Source: Arthrobacter wenxiniae (GTDB taxonomy: Bacteria; Actinomycetota; Actinomycetes; Actinomycetales; Micrococcaceae). Taken from it: 50,587 nucleotides of DNA. Under the pieces are notes generated by a model. It ran no database searches, was not told the origin of the DNA, and saw nothing but the letters and a program-made list of their open reading frames with translations. Where the stretch lies: NCBI RefSeq assembly GCF_013376105.1, contig NZ_JAAMFM010000031.1:1-50587 (forward strand), written 5' to 3'. Each line of letters opens with the position of its first letter. The first letter of the stretch is position 1. The position numbers were made by a program, and so were the translations under genes. Shown one piece after another: positions 9,173-19,897 of this stretch.

Positions 9173-11131
9173 TCAGTTCCCGGCCGCGGCCTCCAGCGCC
9201 GCCTTCGCCAGCGGACCGCCGGTGATGGCGCCGAGGTCGCCGTCCTCCACGAAGACCGCAACAGCAATGTCGCCTTGGGCGGCAATGACCCACGAGTGGG
9301 TGCGCGGAGGGTTGTCGGTGCCGTATTCGGCCGTTCCGGTCTTGCCGATCGCCGGTGCCCCGGGCAGGTCGGCCAGGTTGGTCAGGTAGCCTTCCGTGAC
9401 GGAGGCCCGCATGAGCGTGCGCAGCCCTTCGGCCTCCTTGGCGGTCACGGCCGGCCCTTCGGCGGGCTTGGCCTTCGCGTCACGCCCGGCCACGAGCACC
9501 GGCACCACCTCGGCTCCCTTGACGGCCGAGGACATCAGCGTGGCCATGGCCAGCGGGGATACCAGCACCTTGCCCTGGCCGATCATGGAGGCGGCGTGCG
9601 CGGTGCCGGCGGAATCGCGCGGGACCACGCCCATGAACGCGTCCAGGCCCAGGTCGCTGGTCATGCCGATGCCCAGGGCACCGGCCGCGTCGGCCAGCTT
9701 GTCCTGCGCCAGGTTCTTGTACTGGGAGACAAACGCGGTATTGCAGGAGTGGGCAATGGCCACGGTCATGGGGATCTGGCCCTCCGCGTCAACCGCGTAG
9801 CCCGGGGCGTTGAGGAACTTCTTGCCGTCCGCCGTGTATTCAGGCGTGCAGCTGAGTGTGGACTGCGGGGTCATGCCCTCCCGGAACAGGCCCAGGGACG
9901 TGGCGATCTTGAAGGTGGAACCGGGGGCGTACTGTCCCAGGAACGCCGTGTTGTAGCCGTTGCTGTCCGGGCCGTTGGCGGCGGCGAGGATGGCGCCCGT
10001 TGACGGCCTCATGATGACGATCGAGCTCGGCGTCTTGACATCCGCCAGGGCGTCCTCGGCGGCGGTCTGGAGCTTTGGCACAAGGGTGGTCTTGACGTCC
10101 TTGCCGTCGACTGGGGCCTGGGTGAAGAGGATCTTGGCGCTGGTGGTGGCATCCGCGGACGGGGCGGCGGCCTCGGTGGCACTGGGCGCGGTGGCACCGG
10201 GGGCGGGTGTGGCGGCCGTGCCTGCCACGGCCTCGATGGTCACGCCCGGCGTTCCGGCCAGCTGGTTGTCAAAGGAGGCCTGCAGGCCGCTGCCGCCCAC
10301 CACCTGGCCGGCCGAGACCTTGCCGTCGGACTTCTTGATGTCCTCCGCTGTCGCCTCGTGGACGGAGCCGAGCACCGCCTGGGCGAAGGTGCGCGACGGC
10401 GCCAGCGGCAGGGTGCCCGGGGTAGCCAGGAAACCCTTGATGTCCTTCAGCTTCGCCTGGTCCAGCGCGTCGTATGCCTCCTGGCGCAGCGTGATGGCGT
10501 CCACGAAAGCGACGGGGCCGTAGGCCTTGACCTTGGCCAGGTAGGCGGCCGGGTCGACGACGACGACGGCGGCCAGCGCCTTGGCGGACGCCGCGGCGAC
10601 CGCTTCGCTGAGGCCGTCCTTGTTGATGCCCAGCGTTTCCACGGGCCGGTCCTTGACGATCGACTGGCCGTCCGCGGCCAGGATGCCCGCCCGATGGGGG
10701 TAGCTGGTGGAGATCTTCAGCCGTTCGCCGGCCTCCAGCCGGGGCACCAGCATGTCAGGGGCCCACGAGATGGTCCAGCCGTCGCCGTTGCGCTTCATGT
10801 CCGCCCCGGTCGTATAGGTCCACGGCTTCGCGACATTCGGGAGGGTCCATGAATAGCCCAGGGAGATGCGGGCAGTGCCGTCATCCTTGACGGCGACGCC
10901 GTCCACGGTGACCTTGGGCCATACGGGGTCGATCCCCCTCGACAATTCGGTGAGTTCCCTTTGGACGGCGGCCGCCGGCTGGTCAAAGGCCAATGCACCC
11001 ACAGTATGCGCCGCGAGCGCCACGGCAAGGGCCTTGGCCGTTCCCGTGCCGTCGTCCTTCGGGGACGAGCAGGCCGCACCGGCCAGGACGAGAGCCAGCA
11101 CGAACAAAAGACCCGCGGCACGACGAAGCAT
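9173..11131 (-). CDS. Lipoprotein penicillin-binding protein (MecA-N type transpeptidase)
   Basis: 652 aa. A signal peptide ends in the lipobox LAGAAC (C21), so the protein is probably lipid-anchored outside the membrane. Residues about 30-150 resemble the NTF2-like MecA N-terminal domain, followed by a dimerisation region, an Ala/Pro/Thr-rich insert (about 303-332) and the transpeptidase domain with the three active-site motifs: STFK (S405), SCN (462-464) and KTG (597-599). It cross-links peptidoglycan peptides. No cell-division or wall genes adjoin it, and it converges with cycA. Confidence 0.93.
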   Translation of the reverse strand: MLRRAAGLLFVLALVLAGAACSSPKDDGTGTAKALAVALAAHTVGALAFDQPAAAVQRELTELSRGIDPVWPKVTVDGVAVKDDGTARISLGYSWTLPNVAKPWTYTTGADMKRNGDGWTISWAPDMLVPRLEAGERLKISTSYPHRAGILAADGQSIVKDRPVETLGINKDGLSEAVAAASAKALAAVVVVDPAAYLAKVKAYGPVAFVDAITLRQEAYDALDQAKLKDIKGFLATPGTLPLAPSRTFAQAVLGSVHEATAEDIKKSDGKVSAGQVVGGSGLQASFDNQLAGTPGVTIEAVAGTAATPAPGATAPSATEAAAPSADATTSAKILFTQAPVDGKDVKTTLVPKLQTAAEDALADVKTPSSIVIMRPSTGAILAAANGPDSNGYNTAFLGQYAPGSTFKIATSLGLFREGMTPQSTLSCTPEYTADGKKFLNAPGYAVDAEGQIPMTVAIAHSCNTAFVSQYKNLAQDKLADAAGALGIGMTSDLGLDAFMGVVPRDSAGTAHAASMIGQGKVLVSPLAMATLMSSAVKGAEVVPVLVAGRDAKAKPAEGPAVTAKEAEGLRTLMRASVTEGYLTNLADLPGAPAIGKTGTAEYGTDNPPRTHSWVIAAQGDIAVAVFVEDGDLGAITGGPLAKAALEAAAGN

Positions 11132-11268
11132 GAAACCCCCAGCGTTGATTGTCTGCCCAGCCTACCGAAAAAATTTGGGCGTCCAACCAAAAACAGTGTG
11201 CGTCCCGGCAACCAAGGCCATGATAAGACCGTGGAAGCGGGAACCGGGGATGGCACGGCAGGCGGCGG

Positions 11269-11885
11269 GTGCGCCCGGCCGCAAGGGCTTCGGCGGATGG
11301 ACGCACCGCGCTGCAGTGGCTCCAGCGCAGCTTGCTGTTCGTCGTCACGGTGGTTGCTGGTTGGGCCGTCATGGGCTCATCGCCCTGGAGATCCACAACC
11401 GGGCCCGCCAGCCAGGGCTGTTCCTGGTCATCTGGGTCGTGGCCGCCCATATCCTGCTCCCGCGCCTGAACCGCCTGCTGCCAGGGCTTTACGTCCCCGA
11501 CTACTTCACCGGCCGGACGCGCACGGCCGACGGCCTGCTCGGGCACCCCGTCACCCTGCGCAGCAGCTGGCACTTTATCCGGGCCTCGCTGCTGCGCCGC
11601 AGCTACCCCACCGCGCCCGTCAGTGCGCTCTTCGTCTTCCAGCGCAGGCAGACCCTGGCGTTTGAGCGCGAGGTGGACGGCAGCCCGGCCCGGCGCCACC
11701 CTGTCCGGTTCTGGGTGTGCCCCGGCGGCTGGAAGCTGCCCGGCGGCTTCGACGTGGACCTGGTCGGGGCGCCACCGTCCACACGATCCGGCACTTCTCC
11801 ACGGGACACCACAGCCGCAACGGCGGGGCGACGGCGGCAGTTGCCTTGCGCCACGGCGCCCTGTTTGCCTGTGCCCCAGGCATGC
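11269..11885 (+). pseudogene. Decayed LssY_C-type membrane protein
   Basis: Pieces of one protein lie in three successive frames: a hydrophobic N-terminus (LQWLQRSLLFVVTVVAGW, about 11317-11375), then HILLPRLNRLLPGLYVPDYF, TADGLLG joined directly to HPVTLRSSWHF, LLRRSYPTAPVSALFVF and HPVRFWVCPGGWKLPGG (about 11390-11775), then a poorly recognisable tail. From memory of LssY C-terminal-domain proteins, the stretch normally found between GLLG and the SSW segment is missing, so there is an internal deletion as well as two frameshifts. The relic lies in plus orientation up to the stop of the GH84 gene. Confidence 0.5.
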
Positions 11886-11890
11886 GGGAC

Positions 11891-14621
11891 CTAGGACGAT
11901 GGGCCGAGGATGATCTCGCTGACCACCGGGGCCGGGCCGCGGTCCAGGACCAGGCGGACGCCGGTGACGGGCGCACCGCCCACACGCACCTTCGTGTAGC
12001 CGGACTTGAGGGTGCCGGCCGTGGTCCAGGCGTCCCCGCGCCGAATCTGGACGGTGCCGGTGGCGGTCCCCACCACGGTCACGGACGCCAGGTCCCGGGC
12101 GTCGAACTCCCGGGTGAGGGCGTCGCCGGCCATGGCGTCCCGGGATCCGGTCCAGGCGGTGTCCACCCGGCCGTCCACGGTGTCGGACAGGACACTGCCC
12201 TCGGCCGAAGGAATCGTGGAGGCCACTCCCACGGGGACCGTGCTGACCGTGAACTCGCGGATCTTGACCCACTTCCCTCCGGGGTTGACGTCCGTGGCAA
12301 TGATCCGCACGTAGCGGGCTGTCACGGGCGTGGCGAACGTGGCACTGATGACCGGTGCGTTGTTGAAGTTCCCGGCGTCCGTCCAGGCGGCGCCGTCAAC
12401 TGAGTATTGCAACTTCGCGTGGTACATCATGTCGGCGCTGACGGTATCGGAGTCCGCCTGTTGGATTTTCACACTCGTGATGCTGGCCGGGCCGCCCAGG
12501 TCTGCCCCGATCACGGACCCGACCACCGGGGTGGAGTTGGTCCAGAAGATGGTGCCGGTGTCGCCGTCGAACATCTTGTCCGGGGTGTTGTTGCCATATG
12601 GCTGGAAGCTGGCCACCGCTTTGGGCGCCGCTCCGGGGGCCGGCACGGCCCCCAGCCAGGAGTCGGCCGTGGACTTGGCCCTGGCGATGAACGCCTGGAA
12701 GACGCCGTCACCCACCTGCGGGACCACCAGGCCCTGGTCGAGGGTGGGCTGCGTGGCAGCGCCGGCGGCAGCGACGGCCGTGTTCAGCAGAGTGCGGGCG
12801 GCGACGACGGCGGGCCCGTCGCCCTTCTTGACGGCCTGAAGCATGTCCAGGGCGTGGCCGGTGGCGCTGCCCCAGTGTGCGGCCGTGTCGATCCAGTGCT
12901 TCGCATCCGAGTAGAAGCCGGCCTCGGCCATTGCGGCCAGGTCCTTAGGCATGCCCTGGATCAGCCTGGCGCGGGCGGCGAGCGTCGAACGCGCCGGGAA
13001 CTTCCCGGCGTCGTACTGGGACCAGAACGCGGCGACGTCGGCCGACAGGGCCGGGGCGCGGGTCGTTCTGCCAATTCTGGTTCAGGTCGGCGAACGCCGT
13101 GAGTGATTCGAGGCTGCCCTTTCTGGTTCCTGCGAGCAGCTTCAGGGCGGCGTCCATGGACTGCCGCGGCTGGTAGGCGGGGCCGTTCCAGGTGAAGTCG
13201 GCGAAGTTGAACAGCGTGGGAAGCGACGCGTAGGACTCGATCATCGGGTTCGCCGTGATACCCGTCGTGGCCGTGTAGAGGTCCGCGTCGCGGCCGATCA
13301 GCGGCGCCAGGAACAGCTTGTTCTGGGCGAAGTCGTTGACCGGGTAGTTGTCCCAGATGAACAGGCCGCGCGGATCAGCTGCTGTGCCGTAGGTGACTTG
13401 GGCGGCCTTGGTGCTGGCGGTGGTGATCCGGTGCAAGACCACCTGCTCGCCGGTCCACTGCAGCAGGATGTCCTTGTCCATTTCCACGCCCAGCTCACCC
13501 TTGTAGGGGTCCGCTGCGGATCCGGCATAGTTGGTGGGCACCATCTGGAGTGCCCCGACGTCGGCGTGCTTCTTGATGAACTGCGCGTTGACAGCGTTCA
13601 GGTAGTAGGCCTGGGCGTCGGCCAGTCCGCGGAAGTTCGTCTTGGGGAACATGGCCAAGTCCCCGGCGCATTGCAGGTAGGGGGCGATGTCGTCCAAGGC
13701 GATGTAGAAGTCCCGGACGCCGAGTGCGTGGAGCGAATCAAACTTGGCAACCGTCGAATCCAGGTCGGCCTTGTTCGAATAGCAGATGTCGTTGCCCGGT
13801 GACAGGGCGTAGGTGAATTTCACGTGATTCGCGGCGGCGGCGTCGATGAGTTCCTTCAGCTGCCGCTGTTCGTCGCCGGAGTACAGCCCGCGCCACTGTG
13901 CGCGCAGCAGCGGATCGTCCTTGGGCGAGTAGATGTAGGTGTTCATTTTCTGCCGGCCATGGAATGCGAACTGGTCCAGCCGCGCCTGGTGCGACCAAGG
14001 CGTGCCGTAGAAGCCCTCCACCGTGCCCCGGACGCTCATGAGCGGCCAGTCCAAGACCCGGACGGGCGCGATTGTTTTCCTGCTGATGACCTGGCGCAGG
14101 GTCTGGACGGCGTAGAAGCTGCCGTTGCCGTCCGCGCCGGCCAGCACTGCGGCGTTCCGGCCCTGTACGGTGCCGGTGGCCAACACGTAGCCCTCGGCGT
14201 GCGCGAGCGTCGGCGCCGCGTCGACCCCCAGCTCGCCCAGGGCGTCTCGCACGTTGGGGTTGTCGCTGGGCGTGCCGAGGTAGATAACACTGCCGTTCCT
14301 AATGTCCTGGGTGCTGGTCACGACCTCAACGTTGTGGCTTTGGGCCCTCAGGACGGCAGTTGCCCCCTTCACGGCGGCCTGGTCCGTGGTGGCGCCGACC
14401 ACCAGGGTCACGATGCCCGAGAGCGGGACCTCCCGGCCCTGAGTGACTGCGGATTGGGGCACCGGGTAGATGGCCGGCGTGAGGGGGTGGCCGTTGCCTT
14501 CCAGCGGCCGGGTGGCTGCCACGGAGCCCGGGGCTGCGGTGAGGATGAGTGAGCCGGCAACAAGGGCGGCAGCCCCCGCGCCCGCAATTCGTCTGATGAA
14601 TGTAGATGTGTTGAGTTTCAT
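11891..14621 (-). pseudogene. GH84 beta-N-acetylglucosaminidase (hyaluronidase-like), frameshifted
   Basis: A secreted, roughly 910-residue enzyme for removing beta-linked N-acetylglucosamine. ATG 14621 follows GGAGG and begins a signal peptide (MKLNTSTFIRRIAGAGAA...). The N-terminal non-catalytic domain is followed by the GH84 signatures RGTVEGFYGTPWSHQARLD, KMNTYIYSPKDDP and the catalytic Asp pair in IALDDI. The C-terminal half holds a helical region and an F5/8-type (CBM32-like) module. The frame breaks once near 13060-13070 (after QNWQNDP): shifting one base in the run GCGCCCCGG continues into ALSADVAAFWSQYD. A sequencing error is a real alternative to a true pseudogene. Confidence 0.8.
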
Positions 14622-14704
14622 TGGGCCTCCTTGCGGTCGTTTCCGCACCGGCCGCGTGGCCGGCACCACTTCACTCAACCACCGGACATCGGATGAATAA
14701 AGGG

Positions 14705-14716
14705 GTGTCCGGACAC
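14705..14716. promoter_or_regulatory. Perfect 12-bp palindrome upstream of the GH84 gene
   Basis: GTGTCCGGACAC is perfectly self-complementary. It lies between the GH84 start and any plausible promoter, so it could be an operator for a dimeric repressor. No regulator gene is nearby and the assignment is by position only. Confidence 0.3.
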
Positions 14717-14890
14717 ACTTGACATCCCTGTTCCGCCATTCAACTGTTTCGTCAAGATGGTTTTCCATCCGCTGTCACACAACTCACCGCAGGCCGTGGG
14801 CGCCAGCCGTCCGCGACGTTGACGCCTTTTCACTCGGATTCCCGCCGCCGCCGGGAACGGTGCCGCAAAGTGTGTCGCGAATGTCTGCCT

Positions 14891-14922
14891 TTGTTACGTC
14901 CGGGCCTTGTTACATCCGGGCC
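14891..14922. repeat. Two tandem 16-bp repeats
   Basis: TTGTTACGTCCGGGCC and TTGTTACATCCGGGCC follow each other with one mismatch, ending 4 nt before the protease stop codon. Function unknown. Confidence 0.6.
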
Positions 14923-14926
14923 GCCG

Positions 14927-17113
14927 TCAATCGGCGATGGCCAGGTACTTCCACTGCCCCGCCAGCGTGACCCGGGTGCCCCAGCGGCCCGTTAAGACGG
15001 GGTAGTAGTAACGGGTGCCGGTCGCGGCGTTCCGGGCAATCAGCCCCCTGCTGCCCGGGGAGGCAAATCCGGGCACCGGGCTGAGGGTGTCAAACCCCTG
15101 CCAGCCGGTGCCGATCACGCGGCGGGTTTCACTGATGATTGCGCCGGATCCGTTGCCGCGGTACAGCAGCATGGCCCCGCTGGAGCGCCGCACCAGCAGG
15201 TCCGCCCTGCCGTCGGCGTCGAAGTCGAGCTGCGTGATCTTCAGGCCGGTCCACCCCGTGCCGATCCGTACTGCCGTGTCAACCGTTGTCCCGCGGCGGT
15301 TGGCCCAGTAATACAGGCCCCCGGCACTGTTGGTGCCGACCAGCCACGGGTAGCGCGCGGAGGCGGACCACGTGCCCACGGTGAGAGTGACGCCCTGCCA
15401 GCCCTGGGTCGCGATCACGGGGCCATAACCCAATCCCGTGGAATTTCCCAGGTACACGCTCACCCGGCCGCTCTTCCACTGGACCAGCAGGTCGAGGATG
15501 CCGTCGCTGTTCCAGTCGGTGACATGCAGGTCGCGAATGCTGTAGAAGCCTGTGCCGATCCTGCGCGCGGGGCCCGACTTCAGGCCGCCGGGGGCCGGTA
15601 CGTCAAAAAGCCGCCCCGAGGAGTCGGCATATACAGTGTCCGCGGCCGAGGTGATGGCGTGCACGGGCGGAGGCGACGGACTCGGCTTCGGGGTCGGCGA
15701 CGGGGTGGGCGACGGACTCGGCTTCGGGCTGGGCGACGGCGACGGGGTCGGTGACGGACTCGGCTTCGGGGTCGCCGTCGGGCTGGGCGACGGGGTCGCC
15801 GACGGGCTGGGCGACGGGGTCGCCGACGGGCTGGGCGACGGGGTCGCCGACGGGGCGGCGAACGCGCCTACACCGGAGGGGGTGCCCAGTCCGGTGGGCC
15901 CGTCATAGCCGGCGGCGCCGGAGCACAAATAGGCCGCCGCGCAGCTGCCGTTGCTTCCCGTGGTGACATCGTTGAGCTGGCCGCTGTGGGCGTAGGGGAA
16001 CTGGGCCGGGTACGAGCCGGCCGCCGGCGTCCCGGCCATGGCATAGATGGCGGCGATCAGCGGCGCGGACGCGCTGGTGCCGCCCATCACCATCCACCCG
16101 CCTGCGGTGTCGTAAACGGCCACGCCGGTGGCCAGGTCCGCCACGGCCGACACGTCGGTGACGGTCCGGGTGGCGCAGCCGGCGTCGGACTGCCAGGCCG
16201 GCTTGGCCGCGCCGTACGAGCAGCCGCTGCCGGTGCCGGACCAGGCGCTCTCCGACCAGCCCCGGGCGCTGCCGTCGCGGCTCAGGCTCGTCCCTCCCAC
16301 CGCCGTGACATAGGCAGAAGCGGCAGGGTACTCGGCGCCGTAGCCGCTGTCGCCGGCGCTGGCCGTGATGGCCACCCCGGGGTGGTTGTAAAAGCTGTCA
16401 AAGGAAGCGTCCGAGCTGCTGGACGCCGTGCCGTAGCTGTTCGAGACGGCGACCGCCCCCTTGGACACGGCCGTGTTGACGGCTGCGCCCAGGTCGGCAA
16501 CGGCGTCGGTATCGGCCTCCACGAGGAGGATGCTGCAGAGCGGGCAGGCCGCGGAGACCATGTCCAGGTCCAGGCTGATTTCCTCGGTCCACCCCGCGTC
16601 CGCGGCCGGGTAGGCGGTGCCCCCGCGCTGGTCCACCTTGGCAAGGCATCCGCTGGCCGCGGTGCACGGCGGCAGACCGTACTTGGCCCGGTAGGTGGCA
16701 AGGTCGGCTTCCGCGGTCGGGTCGTCATAGGCGTCGACCACCGCCACCGTCATGCCGGTGCCGGCCGTTGCGGCAGGAAGCCTGTAGGCGGCCTGCAGGT
16801 CGGTGGGCGCGTAGCCGAACGGTACGGTCGTCGCCGTTGCGAGAGGGCCGCTGACGTCGACGTCCTTGACGGAGTTGCAGCTGGCACGGCCCGGCAGGGC
16901 CAGGGCGCACACCGGCCGGTGCCGGTGGCCGGCCAGGGAGGCCTTGACGTTCCGGTTGATGTCCGGGTGGACGGCCACGGATGCGGCGGGAGGGGCCGGC
17001 GGGGAAGGCGCGGCGACGGCGGCCGCGCCGGAAAGGACAGTAAACAGTAGGAACACAGTGGCGGCCGCGAAGGCATGGTGCAATTTTTTGCTCACCCGTG
17101 TACTTTGCCCCAT
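14927..17113 (-). CDS. Secreted sedolisin-like (S53) serine protease with FG-GAP repeats
   Basis: 728 aa from ATG 17113; GTG 17095 (MSKKLHHAF) is an alternative start. A signal peptide (to about residue 35) precedes the catalytic domain at about 97-420 with the sedolisin pattern E178-x3-D182, oxyanion D254 in SAGDSGYG and nucleophile S347 in GGTSASAP. Residues about 421-482 are a low-complexity Ser/Pro/Thr/Lys linker. The last 240 residues carry VCBS/FG-GAP-type repeats with calcium-loop motifs such as [14 protein letters not shown] and [13 protein letters not shown]. Only about 60 residues separate the signal peptide from the catalytic domain, so the large pro-domain typical of sedolisins is absent. 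Confidence 0.88.
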   Translation of the reverse strand: MGQSTRVSKKLHHAFAAATVFLLFTVLSGAAAVAAPSPPAPPAASVAVHPDINRNVKASLAGHRHRPVCALALPGRASCNSVKDVDVSGPLATATTVPFGYAPTDLQAAYRLPAATAGTGMTVAVVDAYDDPTAEADLATYRAKYGLPPCTAASGCLAKVDQRGGTAYPAADAGWTEEISLDLDMVSAACPLCSILLVEADTDAVADLGAAVNTAVSKGAVAVSNSYGTASSSSDASFDSFYNHPGVAITASAGDSGYGAEYPAASAYVTAVGGTSLSRDGSARGWSESAWSGTGSGCSYGAAKPAWQSDAGCATRTVTDVSAVADLATGVAVYDTAGGWMVMGGTSASAPLIAAIYAMAGTPAAGSYPAQFPYAHSGQLNDVTTGSNGSCAAAYLCSGAAGYDGPTGLGTPSGVGAFAAPSATPSPSPSATPSPSPSATPSPSPTATPKPSPSPTPSPSPSPKPSPSPTPSPTPKPSPSPPPVHAITSAADTVYADSSGRLFDVPAPGGLKSGPARRIGTGFYSIRDLHVTDWNSDGILDLLVQWKSGRVSVYLGNSTGLGYGPVIATQGWQGVTLTVGTWSASARYPWLVGTNSAGGLYYWANRRGTTVDTAVRIGTGWTGLKITQLDFDADGRADLLVRRSSGAMLLYRGNGSGAIISETRRVIGTGWQGFDTLSPVPGFASPGSRGLIARNAATGTRYYYPVLTGRWGTRVTLAGQWKYLAIAD

Positions 17114-17250
17114 GATTCGGAATCGGCGCGCATCGGCGCCTTCTGTTACGTCAGCGCGTCAGTCTACGCCTGGTCAAGCCATTGAACTGTCCCCGGGCCG
17201 GGCTCCGGCGGCTCTGGACGGGACGGGCATTGCTGGCCGAGACTTGGTGT

Positions 17251-18111
17251 GTGCCAGAGCTCCCGGAAATCCATGCTCTCGTCAAGGATCTCGATGCCCG
17301 AATCCGTGGCAGGACCGTGGCGCGCCTCGACGTGCATTCCATTTCGGCGTTGAAGACCTATGATCCGCCGGCCTCCGCGCTGGCCGGCCAGACCGTGCGC
17401 GCCGTGGTCCGGCACGGGAAGTTCCTCGACTTCGCTGTGGGTGACGTCCACTTCGTCGTCCACCTGGCGCGGGCGGGGTGGATCCGCTGGCGCGAGAACG
17501 TGCCAGCATCGTCGGGGGTGCCGGGCAAGGGTCCACTCGCGGCGCGGCTGGTGTTCAGCGACGGCTCGGCCCTGGACATCACGGAGGCAGGCACCAGGAA
17601 GCGCGTGGCCGTCTACGTGGTCCCGGACGCGGGCAGTGTGCAGGGAATCGCGCAGCTCGGACCGGATCCGCTGGACAAGAACTTCACCGAGCAGTTGTTC
17701 CTTGGGATTCTCCGGGCGGCGGGGCGGTCCGAGATCAAGGGATTGCTGCGCCAACAGTCGATCATTGCCGGCATTGGCAATGCCTATTCAGACGAAATCC
17801 TCCATGCGGCACGGATGTCGCCGTTCAAGCCGGCGGCCATGGATGCAGCGGAGGGCAGGCGCCTGTTCAAGGCGTTGCGGACCACCCTGGCGGAAGCCGT
17901 CGCCCGGCTGGACGGCCTCCCGGCCTCTGAACTGAAGGGCGGGAAGAAATCCCACCTCAGCGTGCATGGCCGGGCGGGCGAGCCTTGTCCGGTCTGTGGC
18001 GACGTCATTCGCCAGGTCAACTTTGCCGACTCCAGCCTTCAGTACTGCCCCACCTGCCAGACCAAGGGAAAACTCCTGGCGGACCGGCGGTTGTCGAGGC
18101 TGCTGAAGTAG
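17251..18111 (+). CDS. Fpg/Nei-family DNA glycosylase (AP lyase)
   Basis: 286 aa. I take GTG 17251 as the start because the mature enzyme must begin MPELPE: Pro2 is the nucleophile and Glu3 the acid. Other features are K57 in the HGKF segment, the helix-two-turn-helix at GIGNAYSDEIL (about 174-184) and a C-terminal zinc finger with C246, C249, C266 and C269. It excises oxidised bases and cleaves the backbone. The longer upstream reading frame would bury Pro2 and is rejected. It is divergent from the protease gene and convergent with the ABC-F gene. Confidence 0.93.
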   Translation: MPELPEIHALVKDLDARIRGRTVARLDVHSISALKTYDPPASALAGQTVRAVVRHGKFLDFAVGDVHFVVHLARAGWIRWRENVPASSGVPGKGPLAARLVFSDGSALDITEAGTRKRVAVYVVPDAGSVQGIAQLGPDPLDKNFTEQLFLGILRAAGRSEIKGLLRQQSIIAGIGNAYSDEILHAARMSPFKPAAMDAAEGRRLFKALRTTLAEAVARLDGLPASELKGGKKSHLSVHGRAGEPCPVCGDVIRQVNFADSSLQYCPTCQTKGKLLADRRLSRLLK

Positions 18112-18176
18112 GCCCGCGCAGCGGTGCCGCGGTGCTTAAAGGCGATCTCCTGGGAAGCGACCCGAGCTTCCCAAAA

Positions 18177-19763
18177 TTACGCCTGCCGGACGGCGAGTTC
18201 ACCGGGCACGTCGGCGTCGAAGACCAGGCGGCGGGTGGCGATCTTGTCGGTGAAAAAGCGGTCGTGGCTGACCACCAGTACGGCGCCGGGAAAGTGCAGC
18301 AGGGCCCGTTCCATGACCTGGGTGCTGGAGAGGTCCAGGTGGTTGGTGGGTTCGTCGAGGACCAGCACCGAGGCACCGGAGAGCAGGCACTGGGCCATGG
18401 CCACACGGGCCTGCTGGCCGCCGGACAGCTGGCCGATGCGCTGTTTCAGCTCCGCCTCGGAAAACTGGAACATGGCCAGGAAGCGGTTGACCGATTTTTT
18501 GGTGGCGGTCAGGGCGAGGCTGTCCGGCATCGCGTTGACGGCATGCGTGACCGTGTCCTCGGGGTCCAGCGCGTCCAGGACCTGGTTGTAGGAGACGGGG
18601 CCGCCACCCTTCGCCCAGGCGACGTGGCCGGAATCCGCCGGCTCCTCCCCCATCAGCACGCGCAGCAGCGTCGACTTGCCGGAACCGTTGGCGCCCAGGA
18701 CGGCAATGCGGTTCCCGCGGCGGATTTCGAAGCTGACGTCGCTGAACAGGGTCCGTTCCCCGTAGGACTTGGCCAGCGACTCCACGCGGCACAGGACGTC
18801 CTTGACATGGAGGCCGGCATAAATTTCGGTGATGATCTTATCCACCGGCCGCGGCGCCCGGGCCTTCTTGATCTTTGACAGTTTCGCGTCGAGCCCCTTC
18901 GAGCCGGCCTTCGCTGCCGCCCGCCGGTCCGAGATCCCCTCCGCCTCAAACGCCAGCAGCTCGGATTCGTGCACAAACTGGCTCTCCAGCGTCTTGAGCC
19001 GGAACTGCTTGGCCACCACGTAGTCGGCAAAGCTGCCGGGGTATTCGTTCAGGTGGAAGTTTTCCACCTCGATGATGCGGGTGACCACTGAATCAAGGAA
19101 CTTGCGGTCGTGCGAGACGATGACGGCCGCGCCCTTGAAGTTCTTGAACCAGCCCTCAAGCCATTCGACGCCGGCCACGTCCAGGTAGTTGGTGGGCTCG
19201 TCCAGGAGCAGCACGTCCGGCGCCTCGAGCAGGATCTTGGCCAGCGCGGCCCGGTTGCGCCAGCCGCCGGAGAGCTCGTCGATGGCACAGGAGCGGTGGG
19301 CCCCGTTGAAGCCGAGTGTTGTGAGCACCTTGTCAATGGTGCGCGGATAGTCCCAGCCGTCCAGCCGGTCCATGTCCGCAAACAGTTCCGACTGGCGGTG
19401 GATCAGCCGGTCCAGCTCGGCCTCGCAGGGACCGTCCGCGAGCGCGGCGTCGATGCCGGCCAGCTCGGCCTCGACGTCCTTGACGTGGGCAAACACGTCC
19501 TCCAGCACCTCCAGGATGGTGGCGGCGCCGTTGAGTTCGGAGAACTGGGAGAAGTACCCGATCCTGGTGCCCAGTTCCACGGCGACGGTCCCCGTGTCCG
19601 GCTGCACCTGGTCCAGCACCAGCTTCAGCAGCGTGGACTTTCCCGAGCCGTTGCGCCCGATCAGCCCCACCCGGTCGCCGGCGTCGAGCTTGAAGTAGGC
19701 CTCGCGCAGCACCTGCACACGGTCGAAGCGGACGGAGACGTCGTTGAGGCGGATCAGGCTCAT
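18177..19763 (-). CDS. ABC-F family ATPase
   Basis: 528 aa with two nucleotide-binding domains and no membrane segments: Walker A GRNGSGKS (36-43) and GANGSGKS (357-364), signatures LSGGWRNR and LSGGQQAR, and Walker B VLLLDEPTNYLD and VLVLDEPTNHLD. The helical linker between the domains is charged, as in ribosome-associated ABC-F factors. The subgroup (translation factor or antibiotic resistance) cannot be told from the sequence. ATG 19763 follows AAGGAC; the longer frame adds 19 residues without homology. Confidence 0.92.
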   Translation of the reverse strand: MSLIRLNDVSVRFDRVQVLREAYFKLDAGDRVGLIGRNGSGKSTLLKLVLDQVQPDTGTVAVELGTRIGYFSQFSELNGAATILEVLEDVFAHVKDVEAELAGIDAALADGPCEAELDRLIHRQSELFADMDRLDGWDYPRTIDKVLTTLGFNGAHRSCAIDELSGGWRNRAALAKILLEAPDVLLLDEPTNYLDVAGVEWLEGWFKNFKGAAVIVSHDRKFLDSVVTRIIEVENFHLNEYPGSFADYVVAKQFRLKTLESQFVHESELLAFEAEGISDRRAAAKAGSKGLDAKLSKIKKARAPRPVDKIITEIYAGLHVKDVLCRVESLAKSYGERTLFSDVSFEIRRGNRIAVLGANGSGKSTLLRVLMGEEPADSGHVAWAKGGGPVSYNQVLDALDPEDTVTHAVNAMPDSLALTATKKSVNRFLAMFQFSEAELKQRIGQLSGGQQARVAMAQCLLSGASVLVLDEPTNHLDLSSTQVMERALLHFPGAVLVVSHDRFFTDKIATRRLVFDADVPGELAVRQA

Positions 19764-19897
19764 GGGTGTGGTCCTTGCATGCGGGTTGGTGGCGGGCCGT
19801 GAACAAACACCCGCCCCCACTTTACCGTCCAGCGCCGGCCCGCGTTGGCGGCACCGCCTCGTCCTGGGGATGGCCCGCGAGGCCCGCCGCCCAAGGT

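Larger units (their letters stand above)
14622..14926. other. Upstream region of the GH84 gene with palindrome and repeat
   Basis: About 300 nt without a supported gene. It holds the palindrome at 14705-14716 about 85 nt before the GH84 start and a tandem 16-bp repeat at 14891-14922 next to the stop of the protease gene. Confidence 0.4.
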
